A DNA stretch of 5,628 nucleotides. Source: Halieaceae bacterium (GTDB lineage Bacteria > Pseudomonadota > Gammaproteobacteria > Pseudomonadales > Halieaceae). Below, in pieces: positions 1-5,527 of this stretch. Below the pieces are notes generated by a model. That model was not told where the DNA came from, ran no database searches, and saw only the letters and a list, made by a program, of their open reading frames with translations. Numbering within the stretch: position 1 is the first letter of the stretch; every line of letters begins with the position of its first letter. The DNA lies in NCBI GenBank assembly GCA_018666055.1, contig JABJAS010000273.1:1-5628 (forward strand), in the 5' to 3' direction. Made by a program: the position numbers and the translations under genes.

Positions 1-24
1 GCGACCGAAGTGAGCCAGCCATGA
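1..24 (+). CDS. 3' end of an upstream gene (partial)
   Basis: Reading from base 1 gives codons for ATEVSQP followed by TGA at 22-24. The stop overlaps the puhE start as ATGA, a common sign of translational coupling within an operon. Seven residues are too few to identify the protein. In many photosynthesis gene clusters acsF (aerobic Mg-protoporphyrin monomethyl ester cyclase) or another puh-operon gene precedes puhE, so one of these is the likeliest source, but this rests on context only. Confidence 0.45.
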   Translation, partial: ATEVSQP

Positions 25-782
25 TGTGGCTTGCTCTGCTCGTCGCGGTGCTCCTGTGGTGGTTGATGACAGGGCTTGCATTAATGAGTGTGCATCAGTC
101 GCTGCGGAATCAACGCATCATCTTCGCTTTAGCGACCGTCTTTGTGATGTGGGCGTTAGTCGGTGTCGAATCGAATGCCACGCTTCACACGCCAATGGCG
201 ACGATTACGGGGTTCGCGATAGGACTGGGTATTTGGGGCTGGCTGGAGCTCAGTTATCTGATGGGCTTTATCACGGGCCCAGTGAAGGCACCTGCCACCG
301 CGACACTGTCACAGTGGCAACGTTTTCGATACGCCTTAGGCACTACGATCTATCACGAGCTGTTGGTGGTTGGCGTGGTGGGTTTGGTGTGCGTGTTGGG
401 AGCGGGGCTGCCTAATCCCACTATTCAAAATACGCTGGCCGTTCTGTGGTTGATGCGTTGGAGTACCAAGCTGAATTTATTTTTGGGGGTCCGGCATTTT
501 AATAGCGAGTGGTTGCCAGCCCATATGAGGTACATTACCAGCTACTTGCGGCCGGGTAAAAATAGTTGGTTTATCTTCGTATCGACATTGTTGGCCGCAT
601 ACTGCACCTACATCTTGTTCTTCTTCGGTCAAGTCGCCAATGAGCCAGCAACGGCACTGTCCTGCCTCCTGATTGCTTGGTTAGCCGCGCTAGCAGTACT
701 CGAGCACGTTTTCCTGATGATTCCGATGGGTGAAACGGTGTTGTGGCGGTGGGCTAGAACCGATACTCGAGAGCCCTCTTAA
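21..782 (+). CDS. puhE: PuhE, photosynthetic complex assembly / bacteriochlorophyll modulator membrane protein
   Basis: The gene encodes a 253-residue inner-membrane protein with about seven hydrophobic segments, near residues 2-22, 33-49, 60-86, 114-130, 138-157, 184-203 and 212-236. Family-type motifs are visible: YHELLVVG (111-118), the polar stretch KLNLFLGVRHFNSEWLP (150-166) followed by MRYITSYL, and LEHVFLMIP (227-235). These match the PuhE (DUF3623) family found only in photosynthesis gene clusters. In Rhodobacter capsulatus PuhE is reported to modulate bacteriochlorophyll synthesis negatively; its biochemical activity is unknown. The start overlaps the previous stop as ATGA, so it is probably translated by coupling; a second ATG follows immediately (24-26), and no strong Shine-Dalgarno sequence is visible. 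The length is normal for the family and no damage is seen. The role is inferred from the family and from the cluster. Confidence 0.88.
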   Translation: MMWLALLVAVLLWWLMTGLALMSVHQSLRNQRIIFALATVFVMWALVGVESNATLHTPMATITGFAIGLGIWGWLELSYLMGFITGPVKAPATATLSQWQRFRYALGTTIYHELLVVGVVGLVCVLGAGLPNPTIQNTLAVLWLMRWSTKLNLFLGVRHFNSEWLPAHMRYITSYLRPGKNSWFIFVSTLLAAYCTYILFFFGQVANEPATALSCLLIAWLAALAVLEHVFLMIPMGETVLWRWARTDTREPS

Positions 783-825
783 ACAATAACCCCCATAATA
801 ATAAAGATGTTTTTCCACGTTCTTC

Positions 826-854
826 TTGACGCAGGCTTGGCAGAGGCCTAGTGT
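826..854 (+). promoter_or_regulatory. Possible sigma70 promoter for the HemN-like gene
   Basis: TTGACG (826-831) and TAGTGT (849-854) are 17 bp apart in the 183-bp gap between puhE and the HemN-like gene. The -35 is good (5 of 6) but the -10 is poor (3 of 6). I found no TGT-N12-ACA operator and no TTGAT-N4-ATCAA FNR site in this gap. Read-through from puhE is an alternative, because no convincing terminator separates the genes. Confidence 0.25.
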
Positions 855-951
855 GAATTGGGCTCGTTATAAAAAGAAAAGAGCCGTTGGGCCGGCACTG
901 ACATTAAAGCGCTATCATTGCGAGTCAGTAATAAGCGGTCTGCCAAGAGGC

Positions 952-959
952 AAAGGGGG
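952..959 (+). promoter_or_regulatory. Ribosome binding site of the HemN-like gene
   Basis: AAAGGGGG ends 6 bp before the ATG at 966, preceded by AGAGG at 946-950. It favours ATG 966 over the TTG at 918, which is 48 bp upstream in frame and has no Shine-Dalgarno sequence. Confidence 0.6.
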
Positions 960-965
960 CATAAA

Positions 966-2279
966 ATGAAGTCATCCATGGGGGCATGGTCTTCTGCTAA
1001 GCCGACGTATCCGTTGGCTAGGCCAGAGAATAGTTTATCCTTAGGTGAAAACGCAGTGTCAGCAGATTCTGCGCTTTTAGAGCCTTATTTCGCGAAGGTA
1101 AGAGAAGATCGCGGCAAGTTAATCCTCAATGTGCACCTACCATTTTGTCCATCGCGCTGTTTTAGCTGCGATCGTGTGGCGGTGGTTGAGCATCAACCCG
1201 AAGCCCTAGAACGTTACGTCACGAATTTAGATCGTGAGTTGGCAATTGTCGCCGATGCGGTAGGGGCTGGACGCGAGTTAGCGCGGGTTCACTTTGGCGG
1301 AGGGTCACCGAACCACTTGTCAGAATTGGCCATCGCGACGATTTTTTCGTCGGTGAGTCGATATTTTTCAGTGGGAAACAATACGCAGATCGCGATGGAG
1401 TTGAATCCTCGCCGGACGTCGCGCGCGCAGCTCAATTTTTTGAAGGGGCTCGGTATCGGTCACGTGAAGCTAGAAGTGCGTGATGTTGATGCCACCGTGC
1501 AGCGGGAAATTGGGCGAGTGCAGTCGTTAGAGCTGCTCGAGGATGTTATTTCGATTGCCCACGGCGTGAACTTTGATTCTATTAGTATGGATTATCTCAT
1601 TGGGCTGCCCGGGCAGACAGTAGAGTCTAGTGAGCAAAGCATCCAAGCGATGATTTCCTTGGATCCTGACAGCTTAGTTTGTTTGCCGTTTCATCGCCGA
1701 GAATCTGCTTTTCCGCATCAGATTGCAGTCGACACACAACAGCTTCCGTCCCTCGCAGATCGGCTCGCAATGTTTAATTCGGTCTCCGAGGGTCTCACCT
1801 CATCAGGATACGAATGGGTGGGGCTTAATTTGTTTGCGAAACCCGACAACGAACTGGCGGTGGCGCATCGCGAGGGGGATCTCTCGCTGAATGTATTGGG
1901 TTATGGCACAGAGGCTGAAGCGTCAGTCATTGGTATCGGTTTGGGTGCGCTCAGTGAGATGTCTGGGTTGATAGTGCAAAATCAGGTTGACCCGGCGCTA
2001 TGGCATCGCGCTGTCGAATCGAGTGTTGTGTCAGCCGCCTCAGCAGTGTTCTCAGACGATAACGAGATACTGCGTCGAAAAGTCTTGAGAGGCCTCATTT
2101 GCCGACAACGGATACCGGCGGCCCAGCTCACCGCGTCGCAGCGGGAAGATTGGCTTACGCCGCTGGTCGGCCAGGGTTTTGCGGAAGAGGCAGATGGCGA
2201 ATACTTTTTGACGGAGGTGGGACGGTCGGTCCTGCCCCACATTTGGACCGATTCTTCACCGGCATTTAGGGCCGTTTGA
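966..2279 (+). CDS. hemN: HemN-family radical SAM protein (oxygen-independent coproporphyrinogen III oxidase-like)
   Basis: From ATG 966 the protein has 437 residues (E. coli HemN has 457). The radical SAM motif CPSRCFSC (C61, C65, C68) follows the family NVHLPFC strand. FGGGSP (110-115), E145 in MELNP, R184, D209 in MDYLIGLPGQT, FAKPDNELAVAHREG (290-304) and LICRQRIP (377-384) align along the whole length of HemN, including its C-terminal domain, so this is closer to HemN than to HemW. True HemN converts coproporphyrinogen III to protoporphyrinogen IX in the cytoplasm. Residues typical of that activity differ here: the N-terminal GPRYTSYPT motif is reduced to KPTYPLARP, the Tyr before VHIPFC is Asn55, the fourth Cys of CxxxCxxCxC is Arg70, and the SAM-contacting Gln is Arg172. 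It may therefore be a diverged paralogue with another tetrapyrrole-related role. The family is certain; the reaction is not. It follows puhE on the same strand and converges with crtC. Confidence 0.85.
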   Translation: MKSSMGAWSSAKPTYPLARPENSLSLGENAVSADSALLEPYFAKVREDRGKLILNVHLPFCPSRCFSCDRVAVVEHQPEALERYVTNLDRELAIVADAVGAGRELARVHFGGGSPNHLSELAIATIFSSVSRYFSVGNNTQIAMELNPRRTSRAQLNFLKGLGIGHVKLEVRDVDATVQREIGRVQSLELLEDVISIAHGVNFDSISMDYLIGLPGQTVESSEQSIQAMISLDPDSLVCLPFHRRESAFPHQIAVDTQQLPSLADRLAMFNSVSEGLTSSGYEWVGLNLFAKPDNELAVAHREGDLSLNVLGYGTEAEASVIGIGLGALSEMSGLIVQNQVDPALWHRAVESSVVSAASAVFSDDNEILRRKVLRGLICRQRIPAAQLTASQREDWLTPLVGQGFAEEADGEYFLTEVGRSVLPHIWTDSSPAFRAV

Positions 2280-2288
2280 CCGGCTTAT

Positions 2289-3266
2289 TCACCCGCGCCG
2301 GGGCATTCTAAAAGGTAGCAGCAATTGCACCCACGTGCGACATAAGCGCGTGACGTCGAGACTCTCATGCATAAATTGCCCTTCGGGCCCACTTAGCTGG
2401 GAGCGGGTATAAAAGGGCGTATCTTCAAGCGTCTTGGCGACCGGCTGGGTCGAGATGGGTAGGCGAGCAGGACGAGATACGCGCCAGACAGGTGCTTTCG
2501 GTAGTTGTTGCAACGGTGGTGATGGAATGCGTTGAATAATGCCGTCGCGATTGATTCGGAGAGACACTTGTTTCTCACCGCCACCGCGCAATTGCACATC
2601 ATAATGAATCTCACAATCTCCCTCTGACGAATGGCTTCGGCACCAATTCCACCCGTTGAAGCCGTGTTCTACAGGCGCAGTTCCGAGGTTCGAATCAACA
2701 TAGGCAGCGCCTCGCCAAGACAGCGCCGGTCGATCCATTGTGACCTCAATATTGGCGATTGGAGCAAGGGGCCACCACCAATGATGGCCCTCTTGGTCAA
2801 GTTGAAAGCACTCTTTTGAGGTGTGATTGAAACGCACCTTGATCTCCCCATTGACGCGTTGCCCCCAGGGGCTGGACCGTTCGTCAACGGTGATCGTCAG
2901 TCCCTCTTCGGTGGTTGTAATCTGACTGGGCCCAATTGTTAATGCATGCGAGCGCTGGGTCAGCGCCTGCTGACCTCGCTCGGTCATGCACCACCGCGAC
3001 TTCTGCGGCCCATAAAGAATCACGTTGAGGCTGACATGGTTCGTCGGAGAGCAATTGCCGCGCTGTCGTGCGCGAAAGTAATAAGGGGAAAAAACGCTGC
3101 CGATGAACGCAATGACAGTGACCCCAAAACGGCCGCATTCACTGAAGCCGTCGACATACCACCAGCGGTAGCCCGAATCCGGGACCGGCTGCGCAAAACC
3201 CAGTTTGGAAATTGCCATACCCGCTTCTTGGGGTGTGGCGGAGCGCATGGTTACCGCATCATTCAT
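2289..3266 (-). CDS. crtC: Carotenoid 1,2-hydratase (hydroxyneurosporene synthase) CrtC
   Basis: CrtC adds water across the terminal C1-C2 double bond of acyclic carotenes such as neurosporene or lycopene, on the way to spheroidene or spirilloxanthin. With ATG 3266 the protein has 325 residues. Family motifs in order are GYRWWYVD (32-39), FIGSVFSPYY (54-63), NVILYGP (81-87), MTERG (94-98), HHWWWP (161-166), YVDSNLG (189-195) with HGFNGWNW (201-208), HESLDVTR (300-307) and WVQLLLPFRMPR (312-323) at the C-terminus. H162, W164, Y189 and D191 have the same spacing as the residues reported as important in Rubrivivax CrtC (H239, W241, Y266, D268, from memory). The protein looks complete. The reading frame extends to a GTG at 3305, but that lies inside an operator and at or upstream of the predicted transcript start. 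ATG 3248 and ATG 3218 remain possible, as none has a clear Shine-Dalgarno sequence. The gene stands alone, with a convergent neighbour 9 bp beyond its stop. Confidence 0.93.
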   Translation of the reverse strand: MNDAVTMRSATPQEAGMAISKLGFAQPVPDSGYRWWYVDGFSECGRFGVTVIAFIGSVFSPYYFRARQRGNCSPTNHVSLNVILYGPQKSRWCMTERGQQALTQRSHALTIGPSQITTTEEGLTITVDERSSPWGQRVNGEIKVRFNHTSKECFQLDQEGHHWWWPLAPIANIEVTMDRPALSWRGAAYVDSNLGTAPVEHGFNGWNWCRSHSSEGDCEIHYDVQLRGGGEKQVSLRINRDGIIQRIPSPPLQQLPKAPVWRVSRPARLPISTQPVAKTLEDTPFYTRSQLSGPEGQFMHESLDVTRLCRTWVQLLLPFRMPRRG

Positions 3267-3299
3267 AGGGGTTGCACCGGGCCACTGAGTGGCGTAGTT

Positions 3300-3317
3300 T
3301 GTCACATAAATATAACA
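3300..3317. promoter_or_regulatory. PpsR/CrtJ operator, box 1 of the crtC-crtE region
   Basis: The sequence TGT-CACATAAATATA-ACA is a perfect match to the TGT-N12-ACA palindrome bound by the photosynthesis repressor PpsR (CrtJ), which acts under oxic or high-light conditions. It lies between the divergent crtC and crtE and contains the extended -10 proposed for crtC. Confidence 0.8.
3309..3317 (-). promoter_or_regulatory. Extended -10 element of the crtC promoter
   Basis: On the minus strand TGT-TATATT reads as an extended -10 (TGN then 5 of 6 of TATAAT). Transcription would start near 3302, giving a leader of about 36 nt to ATG 3266. No good -35 lies 17 bp upstream, as is common with extended -10 promoters. 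The element lies entirely within PpsR box 1. Confidence 0.45.
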
Positions 3318-3325
3318 CTAACACC

Positions 3326-3334
3326 TGTCATAAT
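3326..3334 (+). promoter_or_regulatory. Extended -10 element of the crtE promoter
   Basis: TGT-CATAAT on the plus strand is an extended -10 (TGN then 5 of 6 of TATAAT). It would start transcription near 3341, about 20 nt before the crtE start. The -35 position (about 3306-3311) is poor. The element sits inside PpsR box 2, and its TG is the left half-site of that operator. Confidence 0.4.
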
Positions 3335-3343
3335 AATATGACG
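3326..3343. promoter_or_regulatory. PpsR/CrtJ operator, box 2 of the crtC-crtE region
   Basis: The sequence TGT-CATAATAATATG-ACG matches TGT-N12-ACA except for the last base, and its arms TGTCAT/ATGACG form a good inverted repeat. It starts 26 bp after box 1 (8-bp gap), the spacing at which CrtJ dimers are known to bind cooperatively. It covers the proposed -10 of crtE. Confidence 0.75.
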
Positions 3344-3348
3344 GTTCT

Positions 3349-3354
3349 GGGAGA
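3349..3354 (+). promoter_or_regulatory. Ribosome binding site of crtE
   Basis: GGGAGA lies 7 bp before ATG 3362 and decides the start. The in-frame ATG at 3338 lies inside the operator, has no Shine-Dalgarno sequence and would precede the predicted transcription start. Confidence 0.6.
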
Positions 3355-3361
3355 AAGCTTC

Positions 3362-4240
3362 ATGCAGGACCCAATACTCGACTGCGAAGACGATATCCGC
3401 GAGCACCTCGCCGAACATATTACTCAGCAGTGTCCGCCCCTGCTGGGTCAGGCAATGGAATATGCGGTGTTTCCGGGTGGCGCTCGGGTGAGGCCGCAGC
3501 TTTGTATGGCGGTTGCACTCGCTAACAATAGCAGTGACCGCGCGCTGGCTGCCGCCGCTGCGACTGCCGTCGAATTTCTGCACTGTGCCTCACTGGTCCA
3601 CGACGATCTACCTTGCTTCGACGACGCCACACAGCGCCGTGGCAAGCCATCGTTGCACGCTAAATTTGGAGAAAGAATTGCTGTTTTGACAGGTGATGCG
3701 TTGATCGTTGCTGCATTCCAAACATTGGCGGTACACGCTATTCATCATGTCAGAGCAGAACGTGTGCCGCTGGTGCTATCGATTCTTGCTCGAGGCGTGG
3801 GCGCGCCCCATGGCATTGCCGCGGGTCAGGCGTGGGAGTGTGAGCCAGCAGTCGATGTCTCTCGATATCATCGCGCTAAAACCGGTGCGCTGTTTATCGC
3901 CGCAACCTGCGCAGGCGCGGCATCGGCCGGAGTAGACCCCGGTCCGTGGGTCAATTTAGGTGCCTGTATTGGTGAGGCATTTCAGGTAGCAGATGACATT
4001 AAGGACGCGGTGGGCAACCCCGAGATACTGGGCAAAGCCGTTGGCATTGATGCCAAGCTAGGACGGCCCAGCGCGGTCGGTGAACTGGGTTTGGATGGTG
4101 CAACAGCGCGACTGAAAAACTTGCTGGAGGAGGGCTTGGATAGCGTGCCTCACTGCTCAGGTAGAGACAGTTTGGTTAAGCTCGTTCGCGCTCAGTCGTC
4201 GCGGTTTGTGCCCGAAAAACTCGGCCGTACGGCGGCCTGA
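3362..4240 (+). CDS. crtE: Geranylgeranyl diphosphate synthase CrtE
   Basis: CrtE is a cytosolic trans-prenyltransferase that condenses isopentenyl diphosphate with farnesyl diphosphate (or shorter allylic primers). It makes the C20 GGPP used for carotenoids and for the bacteriochlorophyll side chain. The protein has 292 residues, the usual length for photosynthetic CrtE. Motifs in order are FPGGARVRPQL (37-47), the first Asp-rich motif HDDLPCFDD (80-88, the DDxxxxD form), GKPSLHAKFG (94-103), TGDAL (110-114), AGQAWECEP (154-162) with YHRAKTGALF (169-178), the second Asp-rich motif FQVADDIKD (207-215), and GKAVGIDAKLGRPSA (224-238). The last blocks are characteristic of the proteobacterial photosynthesis-cluster type. 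All metal-binding Asp residues are present. It is the first gene of the crtE-crtF unit, 3 bp ahead of crtF, and its promoter overlaps PpsR box 2. Confidence 0.95.
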   Translation: MQDPILDCEDDIREHLAEHITQQCPPLLGQAMEYAVFPGGARVRPQLCMAVALANNSSDRALAAAAATAVEFLHCASLVHDDLPCFDDATQRRGKPSLHAKFGERIAVLTGDALIVAAFQTLAVHAIHHVRAERVPLVLSILARGVGAPHGIAAGQAWECEPAVDVSRYHRAKTGALFIAATCAGAASAGVDPGPWVNLGACIGEAFQVADDIKDAVGNPEILGKAVGIDAKLGRPSAVGELGLDGATARLKNLLEEGLDSVPHCSGRDSLVKLVRAQSSRFVPEKLGRTAA

Positions 4241-4243
4241 TCG

Positions 4244-5386
4244 ATGTTTGCCGATCACGATACTTGGTCTCAGCAGCAGCCAGCGCCCTCTGATTGGCGT
4301 TGCCGTTGGCGACTGTTTAGAAATCGTTTGCTTGCCGATCCGAAGTTTCAGCGATGGGCGGCTAGAACGCCCCTCGTTAAGCGCATTGCGAGTAAAAAGG
4401 CGACAGACCTGCATCATTTAACCGCAGGCTTTGTTTACACCCAAACCTTAACAGCCGTCGTGCAGTGCAATCTGCTAGCTGTGCTTCAGGGTCGGATTGA
4501 GTCCACTAAGTCGGTGGCAGCGATGTGTGGCTTATCATCTGCTGCGGCACAAACTTTATTGACTGCCGCCGCAGCATTGAAGCTCACCGAAGAAGTGTCA
4601 CGCGGATTTTGGATGGTCGGTGAGCTGGGTGCCTCAGTGCTGGGCAATCCCGCAGTGGCTGACATGGTGAAGCATCATTCGGTGCTCTATCGAGACCTGG
4701 CAGATCCATTGGGCGTGCTGCGTCATCGCAGCAAAACGGGCTTGCGAGACTACTGGAGCTATGTGCCCGGCAGTGGGAGTCCTGATGAGGGTCATCGTGA
4801 ATACAGTCAATTGATGAGTAGCTCGTTAGCGCTCATTGGTGACCACATTCTGAACAGCTACCCCCTGGATGGTTACCGTAGTCTGGTCGATGTGGCTGGT
4901 GGTACCGGGAATTTTGCTCGGGCTGTAAAGAAGCGCTACCCCGATTTGAGTGCCACAGTGTTGGACTTGCCTGAAGTGGTCACTGAGGCCAAGGATCAGG
5001 CATTAAATAGTTCAGTTCGGTTTGTCGCGACCGACATGTTTCATTCCCCTCTGCCTGCAGATGCCGAGCTTTTCTCTTTGGTGAGGGTGTTGCATGACCA
5101 CGACGATCAGCCCGTAAGTCAGTTGCTGGCGCGTCTGCACTCAGCGTTGCGGCCTGGAGGACACTTACTCATTGCCGAGCCCATGGCGGGCACGGCGGGT
5201 GCGGAACCCATTGGAGACACTTATTTTGGCTTTTATTTGTGGGCGATGGGCAGCGGAAGGCCCCGTACCGCCGAAGAATTAAGGGCAATGTGCTTGGCTG
5301 CCGGTTTTACGGGCGTGCGTGAGTTCAAGACGCCCATCCCTGCTTTAACGCGATTATTGGTCGCCGAAAAGGCGGTAAACAGCTAA
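4244..5386 (+). CDS. crtF: Acyclic carotenoid 1-O-methyltransferase CrtF (demethylspheroidene / hydroxyneurosporene O-methyltransferase)
   Basis: CrtF methylates the C1 hydroxyl made by CrtC, using S-adenosylmethionine, to give the methoxy groups of spheroidene or spirilloxanthin. The 380-residue protein has an N-terminal winged-helix dimerisation region typical of plant-type O-methyltransferases, preceded by the CrtF-type start RWRLFRNRLLADPKFQRWAA (21-40). It continues with AGFVYTQ (61-67), HHSVLYRDLADP (144-155) and GLRDYWSY (166-173). The SAM-binding motif is VDVAGGTG (215-222), followed by LDLPEV (240-245). RVLHDHDD (281-288) holds the expected catalytic-base His, and the C-terminal part has RPGGHLLIAEP (303-313). 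The ATG lies 3 bp after the crtE stop with only a weak GGCGG (4231-4235) ahead, which suggests coupling to crtE. No defects are seen. Transcripts may read through into bchC, as in the known crtEF-bchC superoperons; I see no terminator in between. Confidence 0.94.
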   Translation: MFADHDTWSQQQPAPSDWRCRWRLFRNRLLADPKFQRWAARTPLVKRIASKKATDLHHLTAGFVYTQTLTAVVQCNLLAVLQGRIESTKSVAAMCGLSSAAAQTLLTAAAALKLTEEVSRGFWMVGELGASVLGNPAVADMVKHHSVLYRDLADPLGVLRHRSKTGLRDYWSYVPGSGSPDEGHREYSQLMSSSLALIGDHILNSYPLDGYRSLVDVAGGTGNFARAVKKRYPDLSATVLDLPEVVTEAKDQALNSSVRFVATDMFHSPLPADAELFSLVRVLHDHDDQPVSQLLARLHSALRPGGHLLIAEPMAGTAGAEPIGDTYFGFYLWAMGSGRPRTAEELRAMCLAAGFTGVREFKTPIPALTRLLVAEKAVNS

Positions 5387-5398
5387 TGATGCGAAACT

Positions 5399-5416
5399 TG
5401 TATTTTTTATTTGACA
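5399..5416. promoter_or_regulatory. PpsR/CrtJ operator, box 1 of the bchC promoter
   Basis: The sequence TGT-ATTTTTTATTTG-ACA is a perfect TGT-N12-ACA match. Its right arm is part of the -35 hexamer TTGACA, so a bound repressor would cover the -35. Confidence 0.85.
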
Positions 5417-5438
5417 CTTTCGAATGTTAATTTAGAAT
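5411..5438 (+). promoter_or_regulatory. Sigma70-type promoter of bchC
   Basis: TTGACA (5411-5416, a perfect -35) and TAGAAT (5433-5438, 5 of 6) are separated by 16 bp. Transcription should start near 5445, leaving a leader of about 80 nt that contains a small ORF. The -35 lies in PpsR box 1 and the -10 in box 2, as described for bchC promoters of purple bacteria. It gives bchC an entry point of its own, besides read-through from crtEF. Confidence 0.75.
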
Positions 5439-5442
5439 GACA
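5425..5442. promoter_or_regulatory. PpsR/CrtJ operator, box 2 of the bchC promoter
   Basis: The sequence TGT-TAATTTAGAATG-ACA is a perfect TGT-N12-ACA match. It begins 26 bp after box 1 (8-bp gap) and covers the -10 TAGAAT. Confidence 0.85.
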
Positions 5443-5484
5443 CATAAGCTGCAGTGTTATTACTCCCTGAAGCAGAGGGCGTTA

Positions 5485-5520
5485 ATGGCCGATACAGCCA
5501 ATAAAAAAAGGATGAAATAG
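5485..5520 (+). CDS. Possible 11-residue leader peptide upstream of bchC
   Basis: ATG 5485 opens an ORF encoding MADTANKKRMK, ending in TAG at 5518-5520. A good Shine-Dalgarno sequence, AGAGGG (5474-5479), lies 5 bp ahead. The stop is only 7 bp before the bchC ATG, which has no suitably placed Shine-Dalgarno sequence of its own. This layout would allow ribosomes ending here to restart at bchC. The ORF is out of frame with bchC. It is short enough to occur by chance, and I do not know of a described counterpart. Confidence 0.35.
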   Translation: MADTANKKRMK

Positions 5521-5527
5521 CGCCACC

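Noticed and set aside
861..885. GGCTC/GAGCC inverted repeat after puhE as a possible terminator
   Set aside because: The stem is 5 bp with a 15-nt A-rich loop and is not followed by a T tract; too weak to call.
2280..2301. CCGGC/GCCGG inverted repeat between the HemN-like gene and crtC as a bidirectional terminator
   Set aside because: The stem is 5 bp with a 12-nt loop and has no T tract on either side; part of it lies within the crtC coding end.
2289..3266. Several open frames on the plus strand opposite crtC, and similar frames opposite or overlapping puhE, crtE and crtF
   Set aside because: They overlap fully with recognised genes, show no family motifs and have low-complexity or atypical composition, so they are shadows of the real genes.
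3267..3305. crtC start at GTG 3305
   Set aside because: The codon lies inside PpsR box 1, at or just upstream of the predicted crtC transcript start, and has no ribosome site.
3272..3361. Longer crtE reading frame from a TTG at 3272 or ATG at 3338
   Set aside because: It would run through both operators and the promoter. No Shine-Dalgarno sequence precedes these starts, whereas ATG 3362 has GGGAGA 7 bp ahead and gives a normal CrtE N-terminus.
5503..5510. A7G run in the leader ORF as a frameshift site joining it to bchC
   Set aside because: The heptamer A AAA AAG is not in the required phase, and the bchC frame has a TGA at 5513-5515, so a shift could not produce a fusion.
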